Below, piece by piece: positions 8,021 through 18,140 of a stretch of DNA of 64,000 nt; the first letter of the stretch is position 1; each line of letters opens with the position of its first letter. Source of the stretch: Bin25 sp965221765 (GTDB lineage Bacteria > Bacteroidota > Bacteroidia > Flavobacteriales > Flavobacteriaceae); the NCBI GenBank assembly GCA_965221765.1, contig OZ244911.1:1860001-1924000 (forward strand). The letters are read 5' to 3'. The notes below the pieces were generated by a model. That model did no database searches and was not told the DNA's origin. It saw only the letters and a program-made list of their open reading frames with translations. The position numbers were made by a program, and so were the translations under genes.

Positions 8021-10624
8021 TTATTGAACGCTCGTAACTACATTGAGAGGAGAAATTGTAAAGGAATCATCAACATAATCAATCAATACACCAGATTGCG
8101 AAAGTTCAGAGTTTCTAATCAGTTCCTTACTTAGTGGATTTAATATTTTTCGTTCAATAGTTCTTTTTACTGGTCGAGCACCATATTCTGGCTCGAATCC
8201 CAACTTGGCAAGACTCTGTCGAGCATTTTCACTGACCTTAACAGTTAACTCGGATTTAAGCTTTTCGATGATACGATTGATCTGAATTTCTACAATTCGA
8301 AAGATTTCATCATATGTTAATGGGGAAAACATCACAATATCATCGATACGATTTAAAAATTCTGGTCTAATGGTTTGTTTCAAAAGATTTAACACTTTAT
8401 TCTTTGCATCATTTTCAGCATCTTCAAAAGTTTCAATAGTGCTAAAAGACCCCATGATTAAATCGGATCCCAAATTACTGGTCATGATGATTATTGAATT
8501 ACGAAAATTAGCTATTCTTCCTTTGTTATCGGTTAATCTACCTTCATCCAATACCTGAAGCAATACATTAAATACATCTGGATGGGCTTTTTCGATTTCA
8601 TCAAGCAAAATTACAGAATATGCTTTTCTGCGAACCGCTTCGGTTAACTGTCCACCTTCATCATAACCAACATATCCAGGAGGGGCACCAACCAATCTGC
8701 TGACCGAGTGTCGTTCTTGATATTCACTCATATCAATACGAGTGATATTTTTTTCGTCATCAAAAAGAACTTCTGCAAGGGATCGGGCTAGTTCTGTTTT
8801 TCCGACACCCGTGGTACCAAGAAACAAAAAACTACCGATGGGTTTGTTAGCGTCTTGTAATCCGGCTCTAGATCGTCGCACAGCATCACATACTTTCTGT
8901 ACGGCTTCATCTTGTCCAACCAATCGTTTAAAGATATGAGTTTCTAAAGAAAGTAATTTTTCTTTTTCAGTTTGTAATAGTTTGGCTACGGGTATTCCAG
9001 TCCATTTAGCTACGATTTCAGCAATATCATCATAGACGACAACTTCAGTAATCAAAGGATTATTGGATCTAATTTGGGTTATCTGTTCTTGGATTTTTTC
9101 TACTTTGATTTGCTGTTCCTTTAGTTTACCATATCGAATTTCTGCAACTTTAGCATAATCTCCTTCTCTTTCAAAGCGAGTGGCTTGAAGTTTTAAATCT
9201 TCAATTTCTTGCTTGGTTGATTGAAGCTGATCGATCAAATCTTTTTCTTTACTCCATCGAGCAAAAAGTTCTGATCGTTCTTCTTTTAATTCAGCAAGCG
9301 TACCTTTTAATCTTGTGATTTTTTTCTGGTCTTTTTCTCGAATAATGGCCACTAATTCTATTTCAAGTTGACGTATTTTTCGATCTAATGAATCTAACTC
9401 TTCTGGTTTTGAGTTGATTTCAATTCTCAATTTTGATGCTGCTTCGTCAATTAAATCAATGGCTTTATCCGGAAGAAATCGATTAGAAATATAGCGATCG
9501 GATAAGGTGACTGCACCGATGATGGCATTGTCTTGAATGCGTACTTTATGGTGTGTTTCATATTTTTCTTTGATTCCTCTTAATATTGAAATCGCATCTT
9601 CCATAGAAGGCTCATCAACAATCACTTTTTGGAATCGTCTTTCTAGTGCTTTATCTTTTTCAAAATACTTTTGATATTCATCAAGAGTCGTGGCCCCAAT
9701 GGCTCTAAGATTTCCTCGGGCAAGTTCAGGTTTTAAAATATTGGCTGCATCCATCGCTCCATTATTGGCTCCTGCTCCAACCAATGTGTGAATTTCATCG
9801 ATGAATAGGATGATACGCCCATCACTTTTTGTTACTTCTTTAATTACACTTTTAAGTCTTTCTTCAAAATCTCCCTGAAACTTTGCTCCTGCAATCAAAC
9901 TACCCATATCCAAAGCATAGACAATTTTTTCTTTTAGATTTTCTGGAACATCTCCATTGATTATACGATGGGCAAGACCTTCAGCAATTGCTGTTTTTCC
10001 AGTACCAGGTTCACCAACTAAAATGGGATTATTTTTTGTTCTTCGAGAAATGATCTGTAACAATCTTCGAATCTCTTCTTCACGCCCGATGACTGGATCT
10101 AATTTATTTTCTGAAGCTAACTGGTTTAGGTTTTTTGCAAATTTTTCAAGGGCTTGATAATTGGACTCTGCATTAGGTGAGGTCACTTTCTCTCCATGAG
10201 AAAGTTCTTTAAGCACACTTTTTAAAAATTGCTTGCGAACTCCTTGTCTTTTTAGCATTTTACCCACTTCTGTACTGGAATCCAAGAGAGCTTCAATTAA
10301 GTGTCCAGCAGTTACATACTGATCGCTTTGCTCTTTTGCAATAGAGGCAGCCGTTGATAATATTTGATATAGTTCCATAGATACAATACTTTCCTTGTCA
10401 AATACTTTGGCTATGCTTTTGAGCAATAAATCATTTTCTTGTTTGATACTATTAATGTCGATTCCAATTTTTTCAAAAACAATAGGCAATACATTATCAT
10501 CAATTTTTATCATGGAATCCAAAAGATGTTCTGCTTTTGTCTCTTGGTGATTCAATGATTTTGCCAATAATAAAGATTCATTCAAAATCTCTTGTGCTTT
10601 TAAGGTCAAATCATTAACATTCAT
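8021..10624 (-). CDS. clpB: ATP-dependent chaperone ClpB
   Basis: ClpB disaggregase (867 aa, family-typical) that works with DnaK to rescue aggregated proteins. Domains in order: N-terminal Clp_N repeats (about 1-145), NBD1 with Walker A GEPGTGKT and Walker B ILFIDEIHTLVGAG, the coiled-coil middle domain (about 400-530, with LEIELVAIIREKDQKKI and FEREGDYAKVAEIRYGKL), NBD2 with GTTGVGKTELARSLAE and VILLDEIEKAHPDV, and the C-terminal small domain with GARPVKRTIE. The M-domain separates it from ClpA/ClpC. It stands alone on the minus strand. An 11-bp palindrome, GACATAATGTC, lies about 60 nt upstream (10683-10693), of unknown meaning. Confidence 0.96.
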   Translation of the reverse strand: MNVNDLTLKAQEILNESLLLAKSLNHQETKAEHLLDSMIKIDDNVLPIVFEKIGIDINSIKQENDLLLKSIAKVFDKESIVSMELYQILSTAASIAKEQSDQYVTAGHLIEALLDSSTEVGKMLKRQGVRKQFLKSVLKELSHGEKVTSPNAESNYQALEKFAKNLNQLASENKLDPVIGREEEIRRLLQIISRRTKNNPILVGEPGTGKTAIAEGLAHRIINGDVPENLKEKIVYALDMGSLIAGAKFQGDFEERLKSVIKEVTKSDGRIILFIDEIHTLVGAGANNGAMDAANILKPELARGNLRAIGATTLDEYQKYFEKDKALERRFQKVIVDEPSMEDAISILRGIKEKYETHHKVRIQDNAIIGAVTLSDRYISNRFLPDKAIDLIDEAASKLRIEINSKPEELDSLDRKIRQLEIELVAIIREKDQKKITRLKGTLAELKEERSELFARWSKEKDLIDQLQSTKQEIEDLKLQATRFEREGDYAKVAEIRYGKLKEQQIKVEKIQEQITQIRSNNPLITEVVVYDDIAEIVAKWTGIPVAKLLQTEKEKLLSLETHIFKRLVGQDEAVQKVCDAVRRSRAGLQDANKPIGSFLFLGTTGVGKTELARSLAEVLFDDEKNITRIDMSEYQERHSVSRLVGAPPGYVGYDEGGQLTEAVRRKAYSVILLDEIEKAHPDVFNVLLQVLDEGRLTDNKGRIANFRNSIIIMTSNLGSDLIMGSFSTIETFEDAENDAKNKVLNLLKQTIRPEFLNRIDDIVMFSPLTYDEIFRIVEIQINRIIEKLKSELTVKVSENARQSLAKLGFEPEYGARPVKRTIERKILNPLSKELIRNSELSQSGVLIDYVDDSFTISPLNVVTSVQ

Positions 10625-11132
10625 CTCGACTTATAATTTTATGTATCCGGTGTTTCAAGTATTGTACCAAATAAAGTAAAGCGACATAATGTCAGTGTTT
10701 TTACATAACTGTTAATTGATTGAAAAACAAATTTTTATAAATAAAATTTTGAGCTATTGTTGAACTGATATTATGTTACTAAGTAAAACCAAAATCTAAT
10801 AAAGAGTCAACCGATTTAAAATCTATGGATGAATCAAAGGATATGGTTTTATTTATTATTTGTAATGCTACCCAAACCAAAACTTTATGACTATATAGGT
10901 TTTTCTTTATCATCATTAACCAAGGGAATATCTTTATTTAAGATGCTCGCTTAAAAATCCCAATAGGGTTCCGCTTTTTCAAACAGCATGTGGGCCTCAT
11001 TGTTATCCCTCTAAAATCAATGTCTTATAATTTCTGTTACTGTGCCATGGAATCAAACTATTGAGGCATCCAATTTCTTTTGGTATTGAACCTTCAAAGT
11101 GAGTTTAATCAAGATCTTCTTGTTTGCGTTTT

Positions 11133-11245
11133 CTATATTTGAATACAAGCAATGTCAATTTCCTTTTGTTTAATCCAATTTTTGAAATAATGAGCCATAA
11201 ACTTAGTTCCATGACTAATGTGATATTCATAGTATACCGCTCTCA
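11133..11245 (-). pseudogene. Fragment of an IS3-family transposase (OrfB integrase core)
   Basis: On the minus strand the phrase HGTKFMAHYFKNWIKQKEID followed by IACIQ matches the usual IS3 OrfB segment around the second catalytic Asp (DNGPEFxxxxFxxWIKxxxIxxxxIQPGKP). It is preceded by YEYHIS and followed directly by a stop. Only some 35 codons remain, so it is a relic. The assignment rests on motif memory. Confidence 0.4.
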
Positions 11246-11449
11246 GCGTTTTTTACTCTGAATTGGTGGGATTAGATCCTAATGATTTGTGACTTTAAAA
11301 ATTTACTGTTTTTTATCTATGAAATAGTTGTGATTCAATCTAAATAGGTTCCTAAATATACTTCAGAAGGCTTCTATTTTGGAGAAACCTCAAGAGTTAA
11401 ATGTTTAATTATCGATCGATTTGGTAATCATATTGATAGTTAGAAAATT

Positions 11450-11457
11450 TATTTTTG
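11450..11457 (+). promoter_or_regulatory. Possible -7 element of the glyA promoter
   Basis: TATTTTTG matches the Bacteroidota -7 consensus TAnnTTTG and lies 24 nt before the glyA start. No well-spaced TTTG -33 element is evident: the nearest TTTG (11420-11423) is further upstream than usual. Confidence 0.3.
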
Positions 11458-11481
11458 ACATCCAAATTTTAGATTGTATTT

Positions 11482-12777
11482 ATGGTGATTGATGCAGAAC
11501 TATTTTCACTCATAGAAGCTGAAAAAAAAAGACAAACACATGGTATTGAACTAATTGCTTCAGAAAACTTTACTTCTGAGAATGTACTAAAGGCTACGGG
11601 TTCGATTTTGACTAATAAATATGCAGAAGGATATCCCGGAAAGAGATATTATGGAGGTTGTCAGATAGTCGATCAAATCGAACAGTTAGCGATTGATCGA
11701 GCAAAAGAATTATTTAATGTGCAATTTGCCAATGTTCAACCTCATTCTGGATCTCAAGCAAATACAGCTGTCTATTCTACATTTTTAAAACCTCATGATG
11801 CCATTCTTGGATTTGATTTAGCTCATGGTGGACATCTTACCCATGGTTCATCCGTTAATTTTTCGGGTTTACTCTATGACGCTCATTTTTATGGAGTGGA
11901 CAAAACATCCAATACCATTGATTATGATTTATTGGAATCAAAAGCCAAGGTTGTTAAACCTAAATTAATCATCGCAGGAGCTTCGGCATATCCAAGGGAT
12001 ATTAATTATGAAGCATTCCAAAGTATTGCAGAAAAAGTTGGTGCCACATTACTAGCCGATATTTCTCATCCAGCGGGTTTGATTGCTACAGGACTGTTGA
12101 ATAATCCGTTTCCGCATTGTCATGTGGTTACAACCACGACTCATAAAACACTCAGAGGTCCAAGGGGAGGCGTTATCTTGATGTACGAAGACTATGAAAA
12201 CCCATTTGGTTTAAAATTCAAAAATGGTAATCTCAGAAAAATGTCTAGTTTGGTCAATATGGCTGTTTTTCCTGGAAACCAGGGAGGTCCTTTAGTCCAC
12301 TCGATTGCTGGAAAGGCTGTTGCATTTAAAGAAGCTCAAACAGAAGATTTTAAAATATATGCAATGCAAGTCAAGAAAAATGCAAAAGCGTTGGCAGAAG
12401 CATTCATCAAAAGAGATTATCATCTCGTTTCGGGTGGCACGGATAATCATTTGATGTTAATTGATTTGAGAAATAAATCTATCACGGGAAAGCAAGCCGA
12501 AGAAACATTAGAAAAAGTTGAAATAACGGTCAATAAAAATATGGTTCCTTTTGATGATAAGTCTCCTTTTGTTACATCAGGAATCAGAATTGGAACCCCC
12601 GCTATTACCACTCGTGGGTTAAAAGAAAATCACATGGATCAGATTGCTGATTTTATAAACCATGCATTAATCTATAGGGATAATGAATCCGAATTAACAT
12701 CTATTGCAATGGATGTTCATCGATTTATTTCTCCTTTTCCATTGGTCAATCAACAAATCAGATTAAATCCATTTTAA
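11482..12777 (+). CDS. glyA: Serine hydroxymethyltransferase
   Basis: PLP enzyme that converts serine and tetrahydrofolate to glycine and 5,10-methylene-THF. It has 431 aa, typical for the family. Diagnostic segments are ELIASENFTS (24-33), NKYAEGYPGKRYYGG (45-59), the HGGHLTHG loop (115-122), DISHPAGLIATG and the PLP lysine K222 in VTTTTHKTLRGPRGG. GIRIGTPAITTRG near the C-terminus is also family-specific. It is a single gene with no close operon partner, followed by an inverted repeat and a dead transposase gene. Confidence 0.97.
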   Translation: MVIDAELFSLIEAEKKRQTHGIELIASENFTSENVLKATGSILTNKYAEGYPGKRYYGGCQIVDQIEQLAIDRAKELFNVQFANVQPHSGSQANTAVYSTFLKPHDAILGFDLAHGGHLTHGSSVNFSGLLYDAHFYGVDKTSNTIDYDLLESKAKVVKPKLIIAGASAYPRDINYEAFQSIAEKVGATLLADISHPAGLIATGLLNNPFPHCHVVTTTTHKTLRGPRGGVILMYEDYENPFGLKFKNGNLRKMSSLVNMAVFPGNQGGPLVHSIAGKAVAFKEAQTEDFKIYAMQVKKNAKALAEAFIKRDYHLVSGGTDNHLMLIDLRNKSITGKQAEETLEKVEITVNKNMVPFDDKSPFVTSGIRIGTPAITTRGLKENHMDQIADFINHALIYRDNESELTSIAMDVHRFISPFPLVNQQIRLNPF

Positions 12778-12875
12778 ATTCTAAATTTATAATTCTTCAA
12801 AAACTCTTAAAAATCATTGGGATAAGAAATTGCTTTTTTGATTTTACCAAATCAAAAAATAATGGATTTATACGG

Positions 12876-12910
12876 TTAACTTGAATTTGCTTATACTTGT
12901 TTCAAGTTAA
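12876..12910. repeat. 10-bp inverted repeat downstream of glyA
   Basis: Perfect arms TTAACTTGAA (12876-12885) and TTCAAGTTAA (12901-12910) around a 15-nt loop, about 100 nt after the glyA stop. No T run follows on the plus strand, so it is not a standard terminator. It could be an end structure of the neighbouring IS1595-type relic. Confidence 0.5.
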
Positions 12911-12989
12911 TATTTCAAACTTGAAGCATTGTTTATCATTATTTGAAATATAAGAAACCTTTTTAACCGAAGAAAAAGCAAAGGTATGG

Positions 12990-13717
12990 TTTAAAAAAAA
13001 CGATGGGATGGAAAAGTGCGGTGTCACTATTCTGGTGGGTATCATATTAATGAAGTGAAAAAAGGAAAACCAATGGACTATTGTTGTCGAGATTGTCAAA
13101 AGTATTTTAGTGTTCGAACAGGTACGCAAATGGAAAAATCAAGATTATCACTGAAAATATGGGCGATGAGTATTTACCCCTATTTAAACAACCCTAGAGT
13201 GTTGACTTCCGTACTATTGTCTAAAGCCATGTGTCAATTATCATTAGAAAAATTTGATGGGACGGTAGAAGTCGATGAGACTTATTATGGATGGTAATAA
13301 AGCCAACAACATGTCGAAATATCGTAGAATGTTATTGTATCATTTAGGGCGTGGTATTGCTGGTAAATTTCTTGTGGTGGGAAAACATTGCATCGCGAAA
13401 CCAATCAATTCATCGCCAAAGAGTTGGAACACATGGACAAAGAAATCTTTCATCAGTTTATTAATGAGCATACGATATCGGATGCAGTGGTTTATACCGA
13501 TCAAGTCCGATGTTATCATGGGTTAAATCGAGAACATGAATGGGTTTGCTATAGCCAACGAAAATGTGTGGATGGCGATGTCCATACGAATAGCATTGAA
13601 TCATTATGGGCTTGTCTGAAAAGAGCCTACAAAGGCAAGCACCATTGGTGGAGCAAAAAACATTTGCAACGTTATATCCATGAATTGACATGGAAACACA
13701 ATACCAATCGAGTATAG
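12990..13717 (+). pseudogene. Degenerate IS1595-family (ISXO2-like) transposase
   Basis: Pieces of a DDE transposase with an N-terminal zinc ribbon can be read through several frames: RCHYSGGYHINEVKKGKPMD then YCCRDCQKYFSVRTGTQM, EKSRLSLKIWAMSIY, GTVEVDETYYGW (first catalytic Asp, then a stop at 13295), VVYTDQVRCYHGL (second Asp) and HTNSIESLWACLKRAYKG (third acidic region). The C-terminal HLQRYIHE is present too. The usual helical segment between ..SKAMCQ and LSLEKFDG is missing, and at least two frameshifts and a nonsense codon break it, so it is inactive. It lies just upstream of the restriction-modification gene. Confidence 0.8.
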
Positions 13718-13814
13718 ATATGATGGATCGCATGGTGATATTGGTTAAGAATACGACCAATCATTGATTGACGTATCAAACATTAGTAGCATAAATAAAA
13801 TTTTAAGGAAATCT

Positions 13815-16803
13815 ATGAATCAAGAACAAGAAATATTATATCAAGAACTACTGAATTTGAATACGGCAGAAAGAAATATAGAGACGCAGTTAAAAATGAT
13901 TTTTCGGCAATTCAATAGTGAAGATGATTGGACTCAAAATTACTCAACACTAGAAGGGTTGTGTGATATGATTTCATTTTCAAATAAAGTGGTCATCGAA
14001 ACAAAAAAACGAGGTCACATGAACATTGAAGAGAATAAAACCCAATTATTAAAATACCTTGATGGCGTTGTACCTCATTTTAACAATGAATTGTGGAATC
14101 AGGGGCAATCGATTGTTTGGAAAGGGATCATTACGGATGGTCAACTATGGGCGTGTTATGATTACGATAGCAACCATCGAAAGTTAAGAGAAATGGGGGG
14201 GGGTAAAAGCTATTCAAACGCCTGAATCTATTCATCAATATCTCCAAGATTCAATATATGACCGATGGGTAGGGGTTCAAAAAATAAAAATACCATCCAA
14301 AGAAAATTTACTCGAAAAAGATTTCAAACCAATTTTTAGTGAAATCAAAAATTCGATTCAATCGGAACAATTAGAGTCAACAAAGGAGTATCAAACTAAA
14401 ATTGGTGTCTGGCGGATTATCTTAAAAAACGCAGGAGTCATACCAGATCATGCTCCAACGATAGAGGCTAACATTTTTTGGCGACATTCTTTTATTGTCT
14501 CTGTTTCCCGAATGATTATTAGACATTTAGATTATCCGACGCTATCCCAAAAAGAATTGGTTGAATCTATAGGAGATGGTTTTCATGCTTGGTTGTTGGA
14601 ACATCGATCGACCAAAAAGTTGATGATACAGTTGGCCTCTGAAATTCAAAAATACCAATGGGAGTTCTATTCACAAGATGTTTTAAAATTCTTGTATCAT
14701 GCTTTAACGCCACCCGAACAAAGAAAAGAATTTGGGGAGTTTTACACCCCGGATTATTTAGCCAAAGACATTGTCGAACAAGTATTGGATGATCAATGGC
14801 TCGACAAGTCTATTGAAAGAGCATACCATTTGATTATAGGAAACTACACTGATGATGAATACTTGGGCGTTCTTGATCCATCTTGCGGATCGGGAACATT
14901 TTTATTACAGTCCGCTATCCACATAAAAAATCGAATAAGACGGAATCATAAGAACAAATTATCTCATACCTCAAAAATCATTACGAGATTAGTTCACGGA
15001 ATTGATATTCATCCTATTGCCGTTGAGATGAGTAAAGCAACTTTAAGGGCAATTTTAACAGATTCAATCCATGATGGAGCATATCGAGTATGCCTTGGGA
15101 GTGCCCTAAATGAATATGATGCTGGAGACAAACATTTATTTATTGATATCGAAACGCCAAAAACCACTATTCAGATTTCAAGTAGTTTTTATAATCATCC
15201 CTATTTTCCAAATATTGTTTCCCAAATCAATAATGCTATTACTACTCCAAATAAAACGATCCGTTTCGATGGATTTGATGAGGGCATCAAAGACTCCGTA
15301 AAAACGTTACATGAAGATCTTAAAAAAATCATAGAGGAAGAAGGCAATCATATTTGGGAATGGCTCATTCGCAACAGAATTTACTTAATCAATCTTTTTT
15401 CAAAAGGGGTAGGTCGTATCGTTGGTAATCCCCCATGGTTAGTTCAGAAAAATGCGTTGGAAACCAAAAGAAAAAATCAAATTAGAAACTTTGCTAAAGA
15501 AGATGGTGTCTTTACACAATCACGAAGTTATTTAGCTGACCAAGATATGGCATTACCATTTACAACTAGAGTTTCTAAGCTTTATTTGCCTAAAAATAAT
15601 GGTGGTTATGGATGGGTGTTGCCTAAAACCTCAATAATAGGTCAAACATGGGAAAAATGGAGAGATGGCTATTGGAACGATTTAGTAGTTCAACATAAAG
15701 AAATATGGGATTTAAGTGATGTTAAACCACCGATATTTGATCATTCACCAAATGGATGTAGTGTAATCTTGGGAATTACTAATGAAAATGTACGGAACGA
15801 ACTAAATGAGTACTTAAATTTAAAAAGAAATAGAACAGGAAACTATTTGAAATTGAAACAAAAGTTTGAGCCAAAAATTTATTACTATAAAGGAGACTAC
15901 AACAACGCTCCCTTGTTATATTTAGTAGAAAGTGTTGTATTTCAAGAATCTTTATATTCAAAAAAAATAAAAAGAGGTGTAGTTTATAATCCATTATGCT
16001 ACTTCCAAGTTTTAAAACGTCAAAAAAAATTGAATGGACTAGCACAAATTTTTACTCAAAAAGGACTGAAAAAACAGTGGAAAAATTGTGGGTTTGACGG
16101 AATAGTAGAAGAGAATTGTTTACTCCCTTTGATTGACAGCGATTATCTAAGACATTTAAATTATGACGAAGATATGTGGTTAATAGCACCACTTGACGAT
16201 GATTACAATTTAATGTTATCAGTTGAAAATGGTAAAGAAAATCTCAAAAGGAAAAATAAATATCCGAAACTTCACGATTATTGGAGTAAATGCAATGATC
16301 AGTATAACGAAAAAAGAAACTTAAATAGGTCAAAGCCGTTTTTAGAACTAAATTATGGTTTCAATTCACAATTAAGAAGACAAGTAATTGAATCATCAGA
16401 TTTAAACGATATTAAAGTAAAAGTTTTATATAACAATTCCGGAGATACACTGAAATCAATAAGAGTACAACCCAATATAATTGCAAATGCTAATCTTTAC
16501 TATATAATCTGTAATTCAGAGTCGGAAGCTCAATATCTTGTAGGGGTCATCAATGCTCCCACAATGCAACCCGCTTGGCGTAAAACAAAAACATCGAAAT
16601 TACATTTTGCTAAACAACCCTTTAAAAAAATTCCTGTTCCATTATTTGATTCGAGAAATCATTTGCATGTCCAAATAGCTCATGAAGTCCATCGATTAGA
16701 ACAACTTGATTCAGTGCCAAACTTTAACAACTTAAATCCACTTTTAGAAGAACTGTTGCCTTATTACGCATCATTAAAGGATTCAAATCACGTGTTTAAT
16801 TAA
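13815..16803 (+). CDS. Type IIG restriction-modification enzyme, out of frame at a G9 tract
   Basis: Combined nuclease and adenine methyltransferase, split into two frames here. The first frame (from 13815, AAGGAA just upstream; an ATG at 13764 is also in frame) carries a PD-(D/E)XK-like segment with VVIETKKRG (E at 13998, K at 14004). It reaches ATG-G9 at 14193-14203 and stops at TGA 14223-14225. From the tract on, the other frame is open without a stop to 16803. It carries FGEFYTPDYLA, DPSCGSGTFLL (SAM motif I, from 14875), GIDIHPIAVEM, GNPPW (catalytic motif IV, at 15424-15438) and a long target-recognition-like C-terminal part. With G8 the product is about 995 aa, normal for Eco57I-like enzymes. 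With G9 it is OFF, unless transcriptional or ribosomal slippage restores it. A second start in the downstream frame (14512) would make a nuclease-less methyltransferase. Confidence 0.85.
14195..14203 (+). repeat. G9 tract in the restriction-modification gene
   Basis: Nine G directly after AAAT, within codons 144-147 counted from the ATG at 13764. It marks the exact point where the open frame switches; one base fewer (or two more) joins the two halves. Confidence 0.95.
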
Positions 16804-16812
16804 AACACATTA

Positions 16813-16990
16813 ATTTCGTCGTTTAAAATCAAGGCATGGAGAAAGAATCTATAGAAAAATTACCTTTAGAAAAACTGCCGAATTACAAAAAAATTCCTTT
16901 AAAGTTGCATCTAAGAGTCGATCATGTGATGTGAGAGGTATTTTAAAAAGCCAATAGTCCCAAAATTAGAAAGAAGCAATTTAGGATAAA
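16813..16990 (+). repeat. Left copy of a diverged direct repeat (gene-start remnant)
   Basis: This copy starts AATTTCGTCGTTTAAAATCA and encodes MEKESIEKLPLEKLPNYKKI then PLKLHLRVDHVM followed by TGA. It matches the copy at 17826-18005 over about 110-170 bp with many substitutions. Both copies carry a TGA right after the VM codons. The unit is a duplicated 5' end of an unrecognised gene and flanks the toxin-antitoxin remnant. Edges are approximate. Confidence 0.6.
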
Positions 16991-17015
16991 TAGATAATTC
17001 CAATATCTTTGAAAT

Positions 17016-17282
17016 ATGATTACTCCCAAAGAAGAAGAACTTATTATTAGATTAATGTCTCCTTTTGAACCTAAAAAATTAGGTATTACTTCTTTTCAAT
17101 GAGAAGAGGATGATCTTTCTCTTGTTTATGATTTTAAAAAGTCGGTTAGTTATTTTCAATTAATGGATGCCGTATTGCCATTAGAAGATTATTTTAATAA
17201 AATTGTTCACATGATTCATTGGGATGCTATTTTCCCTCCGCATCGGAAAGAATTACTTCAGAATACTCATTTTTTTCGATGA
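17016..17282 (+). pseudogene. MntA-like nucleotidyltransferase antitoxin, decayed
   Basis: Reads MITPKEEELIIRLMSPFEPK then KLGITSFQ and an in-frame TGA at 17100-17102, followed by EEDDLSLVYDFKKSVSYFQL and onward to TGA at 17280-17282. The layout is that of small MNT-type nucleotidyltransferases: EPKKLGI would lead into the GSxARG motif, and DDLSLVYDF would be the DxDLLVDF segment. The GSxARG stretch is missing and replaced by the broken sequence. The final TGA overlaps the downstream HEPN gene start as ATGA, the usual arrangement in MntA/HepT operons. The assignment is by motif and context. Confidence 0.6.
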
Positions 17283-17668
17283 CCAAAAAAGAAATAGGAA
17301 AAATACAAACTCAATTATCACATACTAAAACTTCAATTCTAAATTTCTATACGATTATTCATTTGGTTGATTATGAATTATTTCTTAATGATATAAAGGT
17401 TCGGTATGCTTGTATTCATGCTATTTATTGTATCCAAGAAAGTATTTATCAAATCCAAAAAATTCAATCCGATATTAAACAACTCTATTCATCTATAGAA
17501 TGTGATAAGATTGTTAAACTTAGGACTGATATAGACCATCAACACTTTCAACTACATTTAGATACTTTATGGCAAACCATCGTTGTTGACATCCCTCGTT
17601 TAGACAGAGAAATTCCTGTTTTTGAAGCCTTTATTGAGAATTTAAATCAGTCTTTAACTACCAATTAA
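17279..17668 (+). CDS. HepT-like HEPN-domain toxin
   Basis: An all-alpha protein of 129 aa. The ATG at 17279 overlaps the antitoxin stop by four bases; an in-frame ATG at 17219 exists but lies within the antitoxin remnant. Features of the HepT/DUF86 family: the helix ending in FLNDIKVRYACIHAIYCIQE (normally ..RxALEyIGEA), then RTDIDHQHF, which retains R-x4-H of the catalytic RX4HXY motif but has His in place of Tyr, and IVVDIPRLDREIPVFEAF at the end. HepT proteins act as RNases or are AMPylated by MntA. With the antitoxin dead and the motif altered, this one is probably inactive. Confidence 0.55.
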   Translation: MTKKEIGKIQTQLSHTKTSILNFYTIIHLVDYELFLNDIKVRYACIHAIYCIQESIYQIQKIQSDIKQLYSSIECDKIVKLRTDIDHQHFQLHLDTLWQTIVVDIPRLDREIPVFEAFIENLNQSLTTN

Positions 17669-17825
17669 TCCTGATTTTTGTAAAGTGATGTTTAAGGATA
17701 TTGGTTTTCTTTCAGATAAGGTGAAAATCAATATAGTTTATACTGTAGAAAGATATGGGATTCATGAATTAAAAAGCGTCTAATTGAAACATTTTGAATT
17801 TGAAGCGCATATAATTTAGTTTTTC

Positions 17826-18005
17826 TAATTTCGTCATTTGAAGTCAAGACATGGTGAAAGAACCGACCAAAAAAAGACCTTTTGAAAAATCACCCAATCA
17901 TGAAAATATTCCACTATAATTGCATTTAAAAGTAGATAACGTCATGTGAGAATTATTCAAAAAAGCAAACATTCCCTCGAATCCAAAAACAGAAATAGCG
18001 AATTC
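17826..18005 (+). repeat. Right copy of the diverged direct repeat
   Basis: This copy starts AATTTCGTCATTTGAAGTCA and encodes MVKEPTKKRPFEKSPNHENI then PL, a stop and LHLKVDNVM followed by TGA. It is the counterpart of the copy at 16813-16990. The two copies bracket the MntA/HepT remnant at a distance of about 1 kb. Confidence 0.6.
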
Positions 18006-18021
18006 AAGGTAACCGCATAAG

Positions 18022-18030
18022 CCCCCCCCC
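18022..18030 (+). repeat. C9 tract upstream of the amidohydrolase gene
   Basis: Nine C in an intergenic stretch about 110 nt before the amidohydrolase ATG and just after the right direct-repeat copy. If the promoter lies across it, length changes would alter spacing. No clear -33/-7 pair was seen around it. Confidence 0.85.
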
Positions 18031-18140
18031 AATAATAAGATTTTGAAATTTCATATGGTTTTGTTGTAGAATCTTTTTTTGACGATTGATTCCAATGGTC
18101 TAGTGCTCGACCTACATGAATAATTCAAAAAATAATAAAA

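Larger units (their letters stand above)
10625..11481. other. Non-coding or decayed region between clpB and glyA
   Basis: About 860 bp with no intact gene. It contains a short IS3-type transposase relic on the minus strand (entry at 11133). A minus-strand stretch around 10800-11000 has protein-like phrases (SILNKDIPLVNDDKEKPI) broken by stops. The divergent promoters of clpB and glyA must lie at its two ends. Confidence 0.5.

Noticed and set aside
10683..10693. Heat-shock operator upstream of clpB
   Set aside because: The palindrome GACATAATGTC is short, does not match the CIRCE element and is not linked to a recognisable promoter.
16900..17102. TGA read as a sense codon (stop reassignment)
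   Set aside because: TGA recurs inside several remnants, but intact genes such as miaA and the DUF4959 lipoprotein end with TGA, and the remnants also contain TAA, TAG and frameshifts. Ordinary decay explains it.
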